Shown here: positions 8,298-18,432 of the stretch, piece after piece | How positions within the stretch are numbered: the first letter of the stretch is position 1 | Layout of the letters: every line of letters starts with the position of its first letter | Origin: an uncultured Prevotellaceae bacterium | GTDB taxonomy: Bacteria; Bacteroidota; Bacteroidia; Bacteroidales; Bacteroidaceae | Length of the DNA stretch: 64,000 nt | Assembly: GCA_902779455.1 (NCBI GenBank) | Contig: CACZBS010000006.1 | Span: 62,001 to 126,000 of the forward strand | Direction: 5' to 3' | The notes under the pieces: generated by a model | What the model was told of the DNA's origin: nothing | The model's database searches: none | Seen by the model: only the letters and a program-made list of their open reading frames with translations | Position numbers and translations under genes: made by a program

Positions 8298-11249
8298 ATG
8301 AAAAGACTATTTACTCAACTGTTGGCCCTGATGGCTGTCGTCAGTGCCAACGCACTTGAGGTGGACGAGTACATCTACTCGAACACCAACAAGTTCAAGG
8401 TGACCGGTCAGAACATTGTCGTCAACGGCAACTTCGCCAACCTCTTTGAGGACGGTTGGACCAACGAGGAAGGTGGAGCCGTCGATGGCGCTGTGTGGGA
8501 AACCACGACGACCGAGGACGGTCGCACCGTCGTGAACTCTGCCGCCCAGACCTCTGAGGCTACGAAGGCCCTGGCCAACGTCTGGGAGCTCCAGAACGGC
8601 CTCTATGTCGTCAGCTACTGGGCCAAGGCTGCTTCCGGCAGTATTGTGACCACCACCACGGCCGGTCAGAACAACTACGTCAACTTCTTCGCCAGCACCG
8701 ACGGCACCACCAACAGCCGTGCCATCAGCGGTGCTGAGAGCATCGGCACTGATTGGACGCAGGTGGTCGACACCATCTTCGTCGGCGTCGAGAAGGAGTT
8801 CCTCGTGTTCAATGCCAGCGGCATCCCCTCGGGAACGATGTTCACCGACTTCGAGATCTATCCCGTCGTCGAGGTCTACGACACCCGCATCGTCGACCGT
8901 CTGATCAAGTATGCCGAGGACCTGCTTGCCGAGCCCGACCTGGTGAACGGTAAGGACGACTTCGGCGGCATCGTCGAGATGATGAAGGGCATGGTCGAGG
9001 ATCCCAGCCAGTCTGAGGACGCCGACGCCATGCAGGCCCTGATCGACAACTTCAACGAGGAGTTCAACAACTACATGAACCTCAACGGCGGTAACATGAA
9101 CGCTGGCGACTGGACGACCGTCAAATCGCTGGGCTTCAACAAACTGAAGAACACGACGCTCGTCGGCAGCTGGGCTGTCGTCGGCGATCGCTGGGGCTTC
9201 TCTGCCAACGATGCCTCTCTGGAGCGTCCGGCCAACGACGGCTATGTCGCTTCTGCCGGTATTCAGCAGACCTTCGACCTCGGCGAGAAGGGTATCAAGG
9301 TTGAGAATGCTGCCTGGGCTCCCGGCAAGTATTTCTTCGCCATCGAGGCCCAGGAGGTTGCTGCCTCTGCCAAGAGTTCGCCTTACGGAGCCGACCACAC
9401 CAAGCTGTTCATCGGCCCGAAGCTCTACATCGGTAGCGACACCCTCGTGATGCGTCCCGCCACCGAGGCTGAGCTGGCTGCTGCCAACCCCAACTTCCGC
9501 TATGCTGAGACGCCCGACACGCTGAACGGCTACTACTGGAAGCGCTACTACATGATCGGCGAGGTGAAGGCAGGCGAGACCGTGCGTGCCGGATTCATCT
9601 TCCCCGGATACACCGACAAGCGCGGTGGTCGCGCCAGCCTGCGCAACCCCGAATTCCGTATGCTTGGCAAGACCGAGCTGCAGCTCAAGTATGAGCAGGC
9701 CGTCAAGGAGGTCATCACGCAGCAGATCGAGCTGAAGGCTCGTCTGGACAACTATCAGAACGACGTGGCCGAGTACATCTGGTCGAAGGATTCCGTCGAC
9801 CGTGCCGTGGCCAACGCCCTGCCCGTCTATGAGGCTTCGCTGGCCATCGTCAATCCCGTCGACAGCACCTGCACGCTGCCTGTCAGCGAGGAGAGCCTGG
9901 AGCAGCTGGGTGCCTATGCCAGCAACGAGAACAATGCTACCGGTCTGGTCAAGGAGCTGATGATCCAGGTCAATGAGCTGGGCCGTGCCAAGAACTATGT
10001 CATCAACCAGAACGCCATTCAGGAGACCCTGAAGAACACCATCGCTGAGGGTCAGGCCGTTCTCGACGATCCCCTGAACGCTGGTGGCGACGCCGCCAAG
10101 CGTGCTGAGCTGCAGTCGGCTGTCAGCGCTGCCCAGTCGCTGATCGACAACATCTCGGCTACCAACCAGTACGACGAGTTCCAGGCTGCCATCGACGCCA
10201 TCAAGGCTGCCATCGTGGCCTTCAAGATCACAGCTGCTGCCCGCAACAATCCTGCCGACATCGCTCTCGTCAACGCTGACTTCGCAGCTAACTCCAGCAA
10301 GATCACTACGACGACCCCGTTCACCAACAACGGTTGGAACTACACCCCCGCCGGCACCTTCAAGCAGTGGGAGTATGGTGGTCCCTCCGACGAATGGGAA
10401 GGCAGCAAGAGGTGCAGCCAGTGGCGCGGCTCGACCGTGACCCTCGGCGGCAAGGTGCAGCAGACGGTCACCCTGACCGATCCCGGTGTCTATGAGTATC
10501 GTGCCATGGCTTATGCCCACAACGACAACCTGGGCTATCTGCAGGCCAGCGCTGAGTATGTCGTCGACGAGGAGGGCGTCCAGATCGACACCATCTACAC
10601 CAACATGCCCGCACGCCTCTTCTTCGGTCCCGACGGTCTGCCCGACAGCATCCGCGTCACCAAGAGCATCGCTCCCGGTGCCAACAGCAGCGCCGTGGCC
10701 AACCGTCCTTGGCGCAACATCAGCGGCTTCACGCCCTGGCACTACTCTGTCTTCTTCGTCAAGAAGAACGCTGAGCCTGTGACCGTCGAGCTCGGCTTCG
10801 AGGTCGACGCCCTCGAGGTGGGTAAGGGCCTGAACGGCTTCGGCTTCGGTGCCAACCACCTCTTCTTCGTTGGCGACGAGGCTAAGTACACCGCCGACAC
10901 CAAGGCCGAGCTGGCTGCTGAGGTGGCCAAGGCCAAGGCCGTCGTCGCTGCCGCTGCCGACAATGCAGAAGTGGCCTTCCTCGTGGTGAAGCTCAACCGC
11001 TACATCGCCAACGCCGAGGCTGCCACCACCATCAAGGACATGCAGAACGCCTACCTGAGCCTGCTGGAGGTAGAGGGCCTGATCAACGGCGTCATTGCCG
11101 ACGTTGAGGGCATCGCCGCTACCTTCGCTCAGCCCGTCGAGGCTGTCAAGGGCGTCTACACCATCTCCGGCCTGAAGGTCGGCAACAGCGTGGACAACCT
11201 GAAGGCCGGTCTCTACATCATCAACGGCAAGAAGTACGTGGTGAAGTAA
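8298..11249 (+). CDS. Large secreted binding-type protein with T9SS-like C-terminus
   Basis: A 983-residue protein with a signal peptide (residues 1-20, cleaved near SANA-LE). Residues about 32-200 resemble a carbohydrate-binding jelly roll of the CBM4/9 type (VVNGNFANLFEDGWTNEEGG). A second beta-rich region spans about 265-450. Residues 450-660 are helical (repeated KAELQSAVSAAQSLID and EFQAAIDAIKAAI), similar to FIVAR-type helical linkers. A third beta-rich domain spans 670-860, more helices follow, and the final 40 residues (GVYTISGLKVG, LKAGLYIINGKKYVVK) fit a T9SS sorting signal. No catalytic motif was recognised. Its position 47 bp after the PL11 gene suggests a surface pectin-binding role (inference). 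A strong terminator follows. Confidence 0.75.
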   Translation: MKRLFTQLLALMAVVSANALEVDEYIYSNTNKFKVTGQNIVVNGNFANLFEDGWTNEEGGAVDGAVWETTTTEDGRTVVNSAAQTSEATKALANVWELQNGLYVVSYWAKAASGSIVTTTTAGQNNYVNFFASTDGTTNSRAISGAESIGTDWTQVVDTIFVGVEKEFLVFNASGIPSGTMFTDFEIYPVVEVYDTRIVDRLIKYAEDLLAEPDLVNGKDDFGGIVEMMKGMVEDPSQSEDADAMQALIDNFNEEFNNYMNLNGGNMNAGDWTTVKSLGFNKLKNTTLVGSWAVVGDRWGFSANDASLERPANDGYVASAGIQQTFDLGEKGIKVENAAWAPGKYFFAIEAQEVAASAKSSPYGADHTKLFIGPKLYIGSDTLVMRPATEAELAAANPNFRYAETPDTLNGYYWKRYYMIGEVKAGETVRAGFIFPGYTDKRGGRASLRNPEFRMLGKTELQLKYEQAVKEVITQQIELKARLDNYQNDVAEYIWSKDSVDRAVANALPVYEASLAIVNPVDSTCTLPVSEESLEQLGAYASNENNATGLVKELMIQVNELGRAKNYVINQNAIQETLKNTIAEGQAVLDDPLNAGGDAAKRAELQSAVSAAQSLIDNISATNQYDEFQAAIDAIKAAIVAFKITAAARNNPADIALVNADFAANSSKITTTTPFTNNGWNYTPAGTFKQWEYGGPSDEWEGSKRCSQWRGSTVTLGGKVQQTVTLTDPGVYEYRAMAYAHNDNLGYLQASAEYVVDEEGVQIDTIYTNMPARLFFGPDGLPDSIRVTKSIAPGANSSAVANRPWRNISGFTPWHYSVFFVKKNAEPVTVELGFEVDALEVGKGLNGFGFGANHLFFVGDEAKYTADTKAELAAEVAKAKAVVAAAADNAEVAFLVVKLNRYIANAEAATTIKDMQNAYLSLLEVEGLINGVIADVEGIAATFAQPVEAVKGVYTISGLKVGNSVDNLKAGLYIINGKKYVVK

Positions 11250-11279
11250 GACTGCACCGACAGACCATATCATTTAGGC

Positions 11280-11326
11280 AGTGCCGCCTTTCGGAGCTTC
11301 AGTCTCCGAAGGGCGGCACTCTTTTT
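11280..11326 (+). terminator. Rho-independent terminator
   Basis: A 17-bp stem (11280-11296 with 11304-11320, one G-U pair) and 7-nt loop are followed by TTTTT. It lies 30 bp after the stop at 11249 and ends the PL11 transcription unit. The stem core GTGCCGCC resembles the neighbouring 22-bp repeat units. Confidence 0.88.
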
Positions 11327-11375
11327 GTGTGGCAAAGTGTCAGTTTATTTTACATCCGTGGCAACGGCGAAAAAG

Positions 11376-11455
11376 AAGTGCCGCTTTTCGGGTCGAGAAG
11401 TGCCGCTTTTCGGGTCAAGAAGTGCCGCTTTTTCCATCGAGAAGTGCCGCTTCTT
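11376..11455. repeat. Four-unit 22-bp array (AAGTGCCGCTT type)
   Basis: AAGTGCCGCTT occurs at 11376, 11398, 11420 and 11442, exactly 22 bp apart. The linkers vary (TTCGGGTCGAG, TTCGGGTCAAG, TTTCCATCGAG). The core is the exact reverse complement of AAGCGGCACTT found in the arrays at 53469 and 61627, so the three belong to one family. From here to the element at 11599 there is only AT-rich sequence with nothing I recognise. Confidence 0.9.
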
Positions 11456-11598
11456 TGGGCGGATTTTGTAAATGGTTGATTATTAGGCGATTTAGAAAAA
11501 TGAGATCTTGGCTCGAATAAAACTTTACAATTTCTGCGTCAATTGTGAAGGCGAAGTCTGTCCTGTAAGGCCTCGTGTTATATATACATTCGCATAAA

Positions 11599-11791
11599 GT
11601 TACAGACCCCACCCCCAACCCCTCCCCTTGAAGGGAGGGGAGCAGCTGCGCCGTCATTCCCGTCGGACAGTGCGCCAGCCAACTCCCCTCCTTTGGAGGG
11701 GTCGGGGGAGGCCACCCCCCTCCTTCGGAGGGGTTGGGGGAGGCTTTCTCCCCTCCCTTCAAGGGGAGGGGCTGGGGGTGGGGTCTGTAAC
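11599..11791. repeat. Long palindromic element PE-1, copy 1
   Basis: A 193-bp element bounded by GTTACAGACCCC and GGGGTCTGTAAC. The outer arms (about 44 bp each) are nearly perfect inverted repeats of C-rich sequence. The centre holds CAGCTGCGCCGTCAT and CCGTCGGACA, shared with copy 2, plus smaller internal palindromes. No open reading frame or clear target-site duplication is seen. Between the element and the gene at 12103 there is AT-rich leader DNA with a near-consensus -7 (TTATTTTG at about 12027-12034). Confidence 0.9.
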
Positions 11792-12102
11792 TTCCAACCG
11801 GTGGTGAAATCAGATTTTTATCTTTTCAGCTCATCGCCCAGCTACCTCCCAAATGTCAAGACAAGCGCTAAATCCATTGGATTTCTTAGTTTTTTTATGA
11901 TCATTCCTTCAGCCGACCATTGGCGCTTCATACGTTTTTTCGTCATGTATGGTGCAGTTTTCAAAAAATGTAGTCTAAAGTGCAAAAAATGAAGATAGTT
12001 TTTTTGGCTAATTCGTTTTTTTTTTGTTATTTTGCATCGCTTAAACAAATCTATTAAAAAAAGAAACGTTTCGAAACTATATTAAAATATTAGCTAATAA
12101 GT

Positions 12103-14946
12103 ATGAAAAAATTCATTTTCTGCATTTCTCTGTCCCTCGCGGGACTGATGACTGCCTGCGTGGACAAAAACGAGGCAGTGGATGCCGACAGCAAGCCCTC
12201 GTGGCTCGGTGGAAGCATCTATCAGGAATTGAAGAACCCGCAGTACCTCTCGGGAACGTTTACGAACTACGTGCGGCTCATCGACGACCTCAACTACGCC
12301 GAGACGCTCAACCGCACAGGTTCGAAGACCATCTTCCCCGCCAACGACGAGGCCTTCGAGCGGTTCTTCAGTGACAATGAATGGGGGGTGAGCAGCTACG
12401 ATCAGCTCACCGACGCCCAGAAGCAGCAGCTGCTCTATTCTTCGATGCTCGACAACGCCATGCTCGTCGGCATGCTCTCGAACGTCAGCAATGGTAACGA
12501 CGAGATGAACAAGGTGCGCAAGGGCATGGCCGTCAAGCACCAGTCGAACCTCCAGGTCGTCGCCACCGTCGAGCGCATGACGGCCGACGAGATGCCCAAG
12601 GGCAACCCCTACTGGGACCAGCACCGCAAGAACGGCGAGATCTACGTCGTCAGCGATGCCACCACGCCCATGCTCGTCCACTTCACCCGCGAGCACATGC
12701 TGACCAACAATATCACCACGAAGGGCGACGACAGCGACTTCGCCATCCTCACCGGCACACCCTATGAGGACGGCATGGCCTACATCTTCGACGACCAGAT
12801 CACGCACAGCGACGTCACCTGTCTGAACGGCTATGTCCATCAGGTGAAGGACGTCATCGTGCCCCCGGGCAACATGGCCCAGCGTCTGCGCGCCGACGGC
12901 CACATGAACTATTTCAGCCGCATCCTCGACTATTTCTCCGCACCCTATGAGAACCAGACGCTCACCGACGCCTACAACGCCGTGGCCCTGGAGAAAGGTC
13001 TGCCCACGATCGACATGATCTACGAGGTGCGCTACTTCAACCGCAAGCAGAACCACGCCGTGGAGCGCGATCCTGACAACAACGTCGTCGACGCCAAGTA
13101 TCGTCTCGACTACAACCCCGGCTGGAATGAGTACAGCCCCATCGACCGCGGCAACGACGGCGTCGACTGGCCTCTCTCTGACATCGGTGCCATGTTCGCC
13201 CCGACCGACGAGGCCGTCGTGAAGTTCTTCACCGAGGGTGGCGACGGCGCCTACCTCATCGACCTCTACGGATGCCACAAGGGTGCCGACAACACCGAGG
13301 CCAACCTGGCCGAGAACCTCGACACACTCTTTGCCCAGCCCAGCGGCTCGGGCTGGGAGATCCTGACCAAGTTCGTGCGCAACCTCATGAAGTCGTCCTT
13401 CGTCGAGACCGTGCCCAGCAAGTTCCACACCATCCAGAACGATGCCAAGGACTATATGGGCGTCACCACCGACCTGCTCACCAAGCGTGCCGACGGCACC
13501 TACGACATCGTCATGGCCAACAACGGCGTCATCTACAAGATGGACGAGCTCATCGCCCCCGACGAGTATCAGAGCGTCATGGCCCCCTCGTCCGTCTATC
13601 CTGACATGCACGTGATGAACTGGGGCGTGCAGGACGAGGACAACCTGAAGGTCTCGTTCCACTACTACCTCATGGCTATGAAGTCGAACTTCGCATTCTT
13701 CATCCCCGACGACGCTGCCTTCAGCCGCTACTATGTCGACCCCACCAGCCTCGGCAAGGATCTGCCACAGGCCCTGAAGTTCACCTGGGAGGGCGACACC
13801 ACCGTCAATGCCGAAGGTGAGCGCATCGTCCGCAATGTGGGCATCCGCTGCCGCGCCTACGCTTACGACAAGGCCACCAACACCGTCGGCGAAGTGCTCA
13901 ACAACGGCGGTACGCTGGCCGTCGACCAGTGGCGCACGCAGTTCATTGACATCCTGAACTACCACACCGTGGTGCTCAACGACGGCGAGACCATCGGCAC
14001 CAATAATTATTATAAGACGAAGCACGGCGGCGAAATCCGCATCACGGGCAACCGCGAGGGATGCACCGTCGCCAGCGGACAGCAGATCGACAACGGCCTG
14101 ACGCCGTCACTCATCACCCGCGTCTACGACGAGAAGAACGGTCAGGCCTTCCGCATCGATCACGTCATCGAGTCGCCCCGCAACTCCGTCAGCAAGACCC
14201 TCGAGATGCACTCCGACCGCTTCTCCGAGTTCTACGACCTCTGCAACGGCTTCGACCCCGAGCTGCTCGCCTGGGCCGGCATCAGCAACGAGCAGAACTC
14301 GTTCGGCACCACCGAGCAGGACAACTACATCGTCTTCACCGCTGACCGCGGCTCCGGCTCCAACAAGGTGGCCCGCAGCTGTCTCGACTACAACGTGAAG
14401 ATGTTCAACACCTACAACTACACCCTCTATGCTCCCAACAACGCAGCCATGCAGAAGGCCTACGCAGCTGGGCTGCCCAAGTGGGATGAGATCAACGCCC
14501 TGCGCGAGACCTATCAGGACGACCTCGACGCTGACGGCAACCCCACCGAGGCTGCACTCATGGCCAAGGCTGACTGCAAGCGCATGATCGACATCATCCG
14601 CGACTTCGTCCGCTACCACTTCCAGAACAGCTCCGTCTATGCCGACAACGTCGTCGAGAGCAACCGCTACAACAGCCTGAGCACCGACGACATGGGACTG
14701 GCCATCGAGATGCAGGTCAGCGGCGGCAGCGGCAAGATCCAGGTCACCGATGCCACCGGCGCCACACGCACCGTCGACGCCGCCGACACGTCGAAGCTCT
14801 CGAACCTCATGTGCCGCGACTACTGGTTCGACGGCTCCCGCGACGCTCGCGACACCCACGGCATCTACACCTCGTCGTTCTGTGTCATCCACGAGCTCTC
14901 CGAGCCCCTCTGCTCAGGAGCCTTCGCCAAGTCGTGGTCAAACTAA
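12103..14946 (+). CDS. Fasciclin (FAS1)-domain lipoprotein, large
   Basis: A 947-residue lipoprotein. The signal peptide ends in a lipobox (GLMTAC, Cys19), so it is probably on the cell surface. Several FAS1-like modules can be seen: TIFPANDEAFERFF near residue 75, MFAPTDEAVVKFF near 365, FFIPDDAAFSRYY near 530 and TLYAPNNAAMQKAY near 765. FAS1 domains are adhesion or ligand-binding folds without catalysis. Its start codes the first gene of a run of eight same-strand genes (fasciclin, SusC, SusD, fasciclin, fasciclin, SusC, SusD, GH115). The 28-bp gap to SusC points to one operon and a role as a surface glycan-binding partner of the transporter (inference). Confidence 0.85.
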   Translation: MKKFIFCISLSLAGLMTACVDKNEAVDADSKPSWLGGSIYQELKNPQYLSGTFTNYVRLIDDLNYAETLNRTGSKTIFPANDEAFERFFSDNEWGVSSYDQLTDAQKQQLLYSSMLDNAMLVGMLSNVSNGNDEMNKVRKGMAVKHQSNLQVVATVERMTADEMPKGNPYWDQHRKNGEIYVVSDATTPMLVHFTREHMLTNNITTKGDDSDFAILTGTPYEDGMAYIFDDQITHSDVTCLNGYVHQVKDVIVPPGNMAQRLRADGHMNYFSRILDYFSAPYENQTLTDAYNAVALEKGLPTIDMIYEVRYFNRKQNHAVERDPDNNVVDAKYRLDYNPGWNEYSPIDRGNDGVDWPLSDIGAMFAPTDEAVVKFFTEGGDGAYLIDLYGCHKGADNTEANLAENLDTLFAQPSGSGWEILTKFVRNLMKSSFVETVPSKFHTIQNDAKDYMGVTTDLLTKRADGTYDIVMANNGVIYKMDELIAPDEYQSVMAPSSVYPDMHVMNWGVQDEDNLKVSFHYYLMAMKSNFAFFIPDDAAFSRYYVDPTSLGKDLPQALKFTWEGDTTVNAEGERIVRNVGIRCRAYAYDKATNTVGEVLNNGGTLAVDQWRTQFIDILNYHTVVLNDGETIGTNNYYKTKHGGEIRITGNREGCTVASGQQIDNGLTPSLITRVYDEKNGQAFRIDHVIESPRNSVSKTLEMHSDRFSEFYDLCNGFDPELLAWAGISNEQNSFGTTEQDNYIVFTADRGSGSNKVARSCLDYNVKMFNTYNYTLYAPNNAAMQKAYAAGLPKWDEINALRETYQDDLDADGNPTEAALMAKADCKRMIDIIRDFVRYHFQNSSVYADNVVESNRYNSLSTDDMGLAIEMQVSGGSGKIQVTDATGATRTVDAADTSKLSNLMCRDYWFDGSRDARDTHGIYTSSFCVIHELSEPLCSGAFAKSWSN

Positions 14947-14974
14947 CAGTCATTCACCTAAAAAGCCAAGATAA

Positions 14975-17900
14975 ATGGAACTAAAGAAAATATTGCTTAC
15001 GGCTTTGATGGGCATCATCTGCCAGACCCTGCTGGCGCAGGGCGTGCGCATATCGGGTACGCTGACCGACAACGAGGGCCCCGTCATGATGGGTAACGTC
15101 GTTGAGCGCGATGCCAACAACCGTATTGTCTCGGCCGCACAGACCGACTTCAATGGTAACTTCTCGATGCAGATCAAGAGCACCAAGAACAAGCTCGTCT
15201 TCTCATACGTGGGCGACAAGACCAAGGTCATCACCATCGGCAACCAGACCGTCTTCAAGGTGAAGCTCGAACCTGAGAACACCCAGATCAAGGAGGTCGT
15301 CGTCACCTCCAAGCGCCAGAACAACGGCGGTCTGATGATTCAGAAGAAGGAAATCTCGGTCTCGCAGCAGACCTTCAACATGGAGCAGGTCGAAGGTCTC
15401 GCCTTCACCTCGGCCGACGAGGCCCTGCAGGGTGAGATCGCCGGTCTCGACATCGTGTCGAACTCGGGTAACCTCGGTGCCGGAACGACCATGCGCCTGC
15501 GTGGTGTCACCACCATCTCGGGCGATGCCAACCCCCTCATCGTCGTCGACGACAAGATCTTCGACAACCCCGACGAGGACTTCGACTTCGCCAATGCCAA
15601 CGAGGAGCAGTATGCCTCGCTGCTGTCGGTCAACGTCGAGGATATCGCCTCCATCACCGTTCTCAAGGACGCCGCCGCCACCGCCGTCTGGGGCTCGCAG
15701 GGCTCCAACGGTGTCATCATGATCACCACCAAGCACGGTACGCGTGGCAAACCACGCGTCAACTTCTCGTATAAGTTCACCGGCACCTGGCAGCCCGACG
15801 GCTACAAGCTGCTCAACGGTGACGACTACACCATGCTGATGAAGGAGGAGTTCTACAACCCCACCCAGAGCAGCACCGCCACCACCTCGCTCAAGGAACT
15901 GAACTACGACATCAACTGGCCCGACTTCGAGAACTGGAACAACAACACCGACTGGGTCTCGGCCGTCAAGCAGTTCGGTGCCATGCACGACTGGAACGTC
16001 AACCTCACCGGTGGCGGCCAGAAGGCCACCTTCCGCATCTCTGCCGGCTACAAGCATCAGACCGGTTCGATCATCAAGCAGAAGTTCCAGCAGTTCACCA
16101 CCCGCATGGTGCTCGACTACAACGTCTCTGACCGCATCCGCTTCTCGACCAACTTTGCCTTCACCTACACCGGCAACGACAAGAACTACAGCGGACTGCT
16201 CGGCATCGCACAGCGCATTGCCCCGAACATGAACATCTACCGCCAGAACAGCGACGGCTCCTACAGCGACGACTTCTACATCATGAACCCGCTGTCGACC
16301 AACCCCAGCCTCGTCGAGACCGGCACCTACATGTCGAACGCCCTCTCGGCTATCCACGGACTGGGCAACCCCGTCGCCATCGCCGAGATGGCCTGGGCCA
16401 AGGAGAACACCTACCGACTGACGCCCGACTTCAGCATCAAGTACGAACTGCTGGGCGTCGAGGCCGAGAAGAGCCGACTGACGCTCAACGGCCGCGTCGA
16501 CTTCGATATCTTTGCCAGCAGCTCGCCCTCATACTGGCCTGCAGCACTGGCCAGCGACAAGTGGAGCTCGAACAAGTACAACCAGACCACCAACGCCGAG
16601 TCGAACCGCGTCAAGGTTGGCGGCCGCGTCGAGCTCGTCTTCACCCCTTATTTCCGCAATCAGGACTGGTCGGCCACGATGCTCGCCCGCTATGAGATGA
16701 GCACGTCGAAGCAGAACAAGCAGAACATCACGATGAACAACCTGCCTAACGGCATCACCGCACCCACCGTCTACGGATGGCTCGTCGACGACGGCTACGG
16801 CAGCAGCAACGGGCGCAGCGCATCGCAGAACCTGCTCTACAACGGCCACGTCTCCTACAAGGACGGCCGCTACAGCGTAGGCGTCTCGCTGCGCGCCGAC
16901 GGCGACTCGAAGTTCGGACCTAAGAACAAGTGGGCCTACTTCCCTGGCGTCTCGCTCCGCTATAACATCAGCGACGAACCTTTCTTCACACCCATCAAGG
17001 GCAACTGGCTCTCGATGCTCGGTCTGCGTGCCTCATGGGGTATCGTCGGTAGGGCTCCGTCGAGCAACACCCTCTTCTACAACACCTACAACACGTCGAA
17101 CGGCTTCTACGGATCAAACTCTTATTCAAGCACCCCGCGCCCGACGGCCTCGCTCAGCGGCCTGAAGCTCGACGACCTGAAGTGGGAGAAGACCACCAGC
17201 TACAACCTCGGCTTCAACCTCGGACTGCTCAACGACCGCCTCGAGGTCGACTTCGACTATTACCACAAGGAGACCCGCGACCTGCTGATGAAGAACGTCA
17301 ACATCCCCAGCTACACCGGCTTTGCCACGATGGCCTACAAGAACGTCGGACGCATGGACAACGACGGTTGGGAGATGAACATCAATGCCCGACGCATCAT
17401 CAAGGTCGGCAAGTTCTCCGTCGACGCCGGATTCAACATCGCCCAGAACTCCAACCTCCTCAAGGAGATGGACCAGAGCGTGCTCGACGACCTGAACAAC
17501 AACAACTGGAACGTCACTCAGCGCGGCTCATGGCCCCTGCGCGTGCAGCTGAACAATGCTCTCGGATCCATCTACGGCTTCCGCTATGAGGGCGTCTATC
17601 AGTACAGCTATGACTATCTGGAGAACCTGCAGAAGGAGAACGGATGGGATGCCGTCACCTACGAGGCAAAGATCAACGAGTTCCTCGCTCAGGGACAGAC
17701 CTTCCCCATCGTCACCAATGCCGACGGCACCGTCCTCATGGACGAGCAGGGACACCCCAAGCACCAGGTGCTCAACTATCAGAACAACAACGGCACGGGC
17801 TCGCAGACCTACGTCTTCCAGGGTGGTGACGCCAAGTATCAGGACGTCAACCACGACGGTCAGATCAACGAGCTCGACGTGGTCTACCTGGGCAACTCGC

Positions 17901-18391
17901 TGCCGAAGGTCAACGGTGGCTTCAACTTCACCTTCCGCTATGGCCCCTGGAGCGTCAAGACCCGCTTCATGTACCGCTTCGGCAACAAGGTGGTCAACGT
18001 GGCCCGTCAGAACCTGGAGAAGATGTTCGACACCAACAACCAGTGTGCCTCGGTCAACTACCGCTGGCGTAAGGACGGCGACATCACGCCCATTCCGCGT
18101 GCCATGTACAACTCGTCCTACAACTACCAGGCCAGCGACCGCTTCGTAGAGAACGGCGGCTTCGTCCGCTTCCAGAACCTGCAGATTGCCTATAACTTTG
18201 ACAAGAAGCTCATCAAGAGCCTCGGTCTGAACCAGTTGCAGGCCTATGCCTCGCTCAACAACCTCTACGTCTGGACCAAGTATAGCGGCGTCGACCCCGA
18301 GGTTTCTCCGAGTGGCTACGGCGTGGCTTCCGACAACTCGCAGACGCCCCGCTCGAAGCAGTTCACCGTCACGCTGAACATCGGATTCTGA
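14975..18391 (+). CDS. SusC/RagA-type TonB-dependent outer-membrane transporter 1
   Basis: An 1138-residue outer-membrane barrel for oligosaccharide uptake. After the signal peptide (about 1-21) there is a carboxypeptidase-regulatory-like domain (VRISGTLTDNEGPVMMGNVV, about 24-98), then the plug (EGLAFTSADEALQGEIAGLDI, LRGVTTISGDANPLIVVDD, SITVLKDAAATAVWGSQGSNGVIMITT), and then the beta-barrel. The final residue is Phe (TVTLNIGF), as in outer-membrane barrels. The length is typical. The SusD lid protein follows 41 bp downstream. Confidence 0.96.
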   Translation: MELKKILLTALMGIICQTLLAQGVRISGTLTDNEGPVMMGNVVERDANNRIVSAAQTDFNGNFSMQIKSTKNKLVFSYVGDKTKVITIGNQTVFKVKLEPENTQIKEVVVTSKRQNNGGLMIQKKEISVSQQTFNMEQVEGLAFTSADEALQGEIAGLDIVSNSGNLGAGTTMRLRGVTTISGDANPLIVVDDKIFDNPDEDFDFANANEEQYASLLSVNVEDIASITVLKDAAATAVWGSQGSNGVIMITTKHGTRGKPRVNFSYKFTGTWQPDGYKLLNGDDYTMLMKEEFYNPTQSSTATTSLKELNYDINWPDFENWNNNTDWVSAVKQFGAMHDWNVNLTGGGQKATFRISAGYKHQTGSIIKQKFQQFTTRMVLDYNVSDRIRFSTNFAFTYTGNDKNYSGLLGIAQRIAPNMNIYRQNSDGSYSDDFYIMNPLSTNPSLVETGTYMSNALSAIHGLGNPVAIAEMAWAKENTYRLTPDFSIKYELLGVEAEKSRLTLNGRVDFDIFASSSPSYWPAALASDKWSSNKYNQTTNAESNRVKVGGRVELVFTPYFRNQDWSATMLARYEMSTSKQNKQNITMNNLPNGITAPTVYGWLVDDGYGSSNGRSASQNLLYNGHVSYKDGRYSVGVSLRADGDSKFGPKNKWAYFPGVSLRYNISDEPFFTPIKGNWLSMLGLRASWGIVGRAPSSNTLFYNTYNTSNGFYGSNSYSSTPRPTASLSGLKLDDLKWEKTTSYNLGFNLGLLNDRLEVDFDYYHKETRDLLMKNVNIPSYTGFATMAYKNVGRMDNDGWEMNINARRIIKVGKFSVDAGFNIAQNSNLLKEMDQSVLDDLNNNNWNVTQRGSWPLRVQLNNALGSIYGFRYEGVYQYSYDYLENLQKENGWDAVTYEAKINEFLAQGQTFPIVTNADGTVLMDEQGHPKHQVLNYQNNNGTGSQTYVFQGGDAKYQDVNHDGQINELDVVYLGNSLPKVNGGFNFTFRYGPWSVKTRFMYRFGNKVVNVARQNLEKMFDTNNQCASVNYRWRKDGDITPIPRAMYNSSYNYQASDRFVENGGFVRFQNLQIAYNFDKKLIKSLGLNQLQAYASLNNLYVWTKYSGVDPEVSPSGYGVASDNSQTPRSKQFTVTLNIGF

Positions 18392-18393
18392 TC

Positions 18394-18432
18394 AATTGAG
18401 AAGTGAAAATTGAGAATAGAAAATTGAACATT
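18394..18432. repeat. AATTGAGAA-type microrepeat before SusD 1
   Basis: About four degenerate 8-10 bp units (ATTGAGAAGTGAAA, ATTGAGAATAGAAA, ATTGAACAT) fill the SusC-SusD gap. A similar run (ATTGAAA units) fills the second SusC-SusD gap at 27616-27652. They decide the start choice: the longer open frame begins inside the repeat. Confidence 0.7.

Noticed and set aside
8307-11273. 988-codon open frame on the minus strand opposite 8298-11249
   Set aside because: Asp/Val/Leu/Gly-rich translation without domains, fully opposite a gene with signal peptide and recognisable domains.
11376-11455. Possible CRISPR array at the 22-bp repeats (also at 53469 and 61627)
   Set aside because: The period is only 22 bp with no room for spacers, there are four units, and no cas genes are nearby.
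11415-11762. 115-codon frame on the minus strand across PE-1 copy 1
   Set aside because: Translation (PNPSEGGGW, PPTPPKEG) is just the repeat; not a gene.
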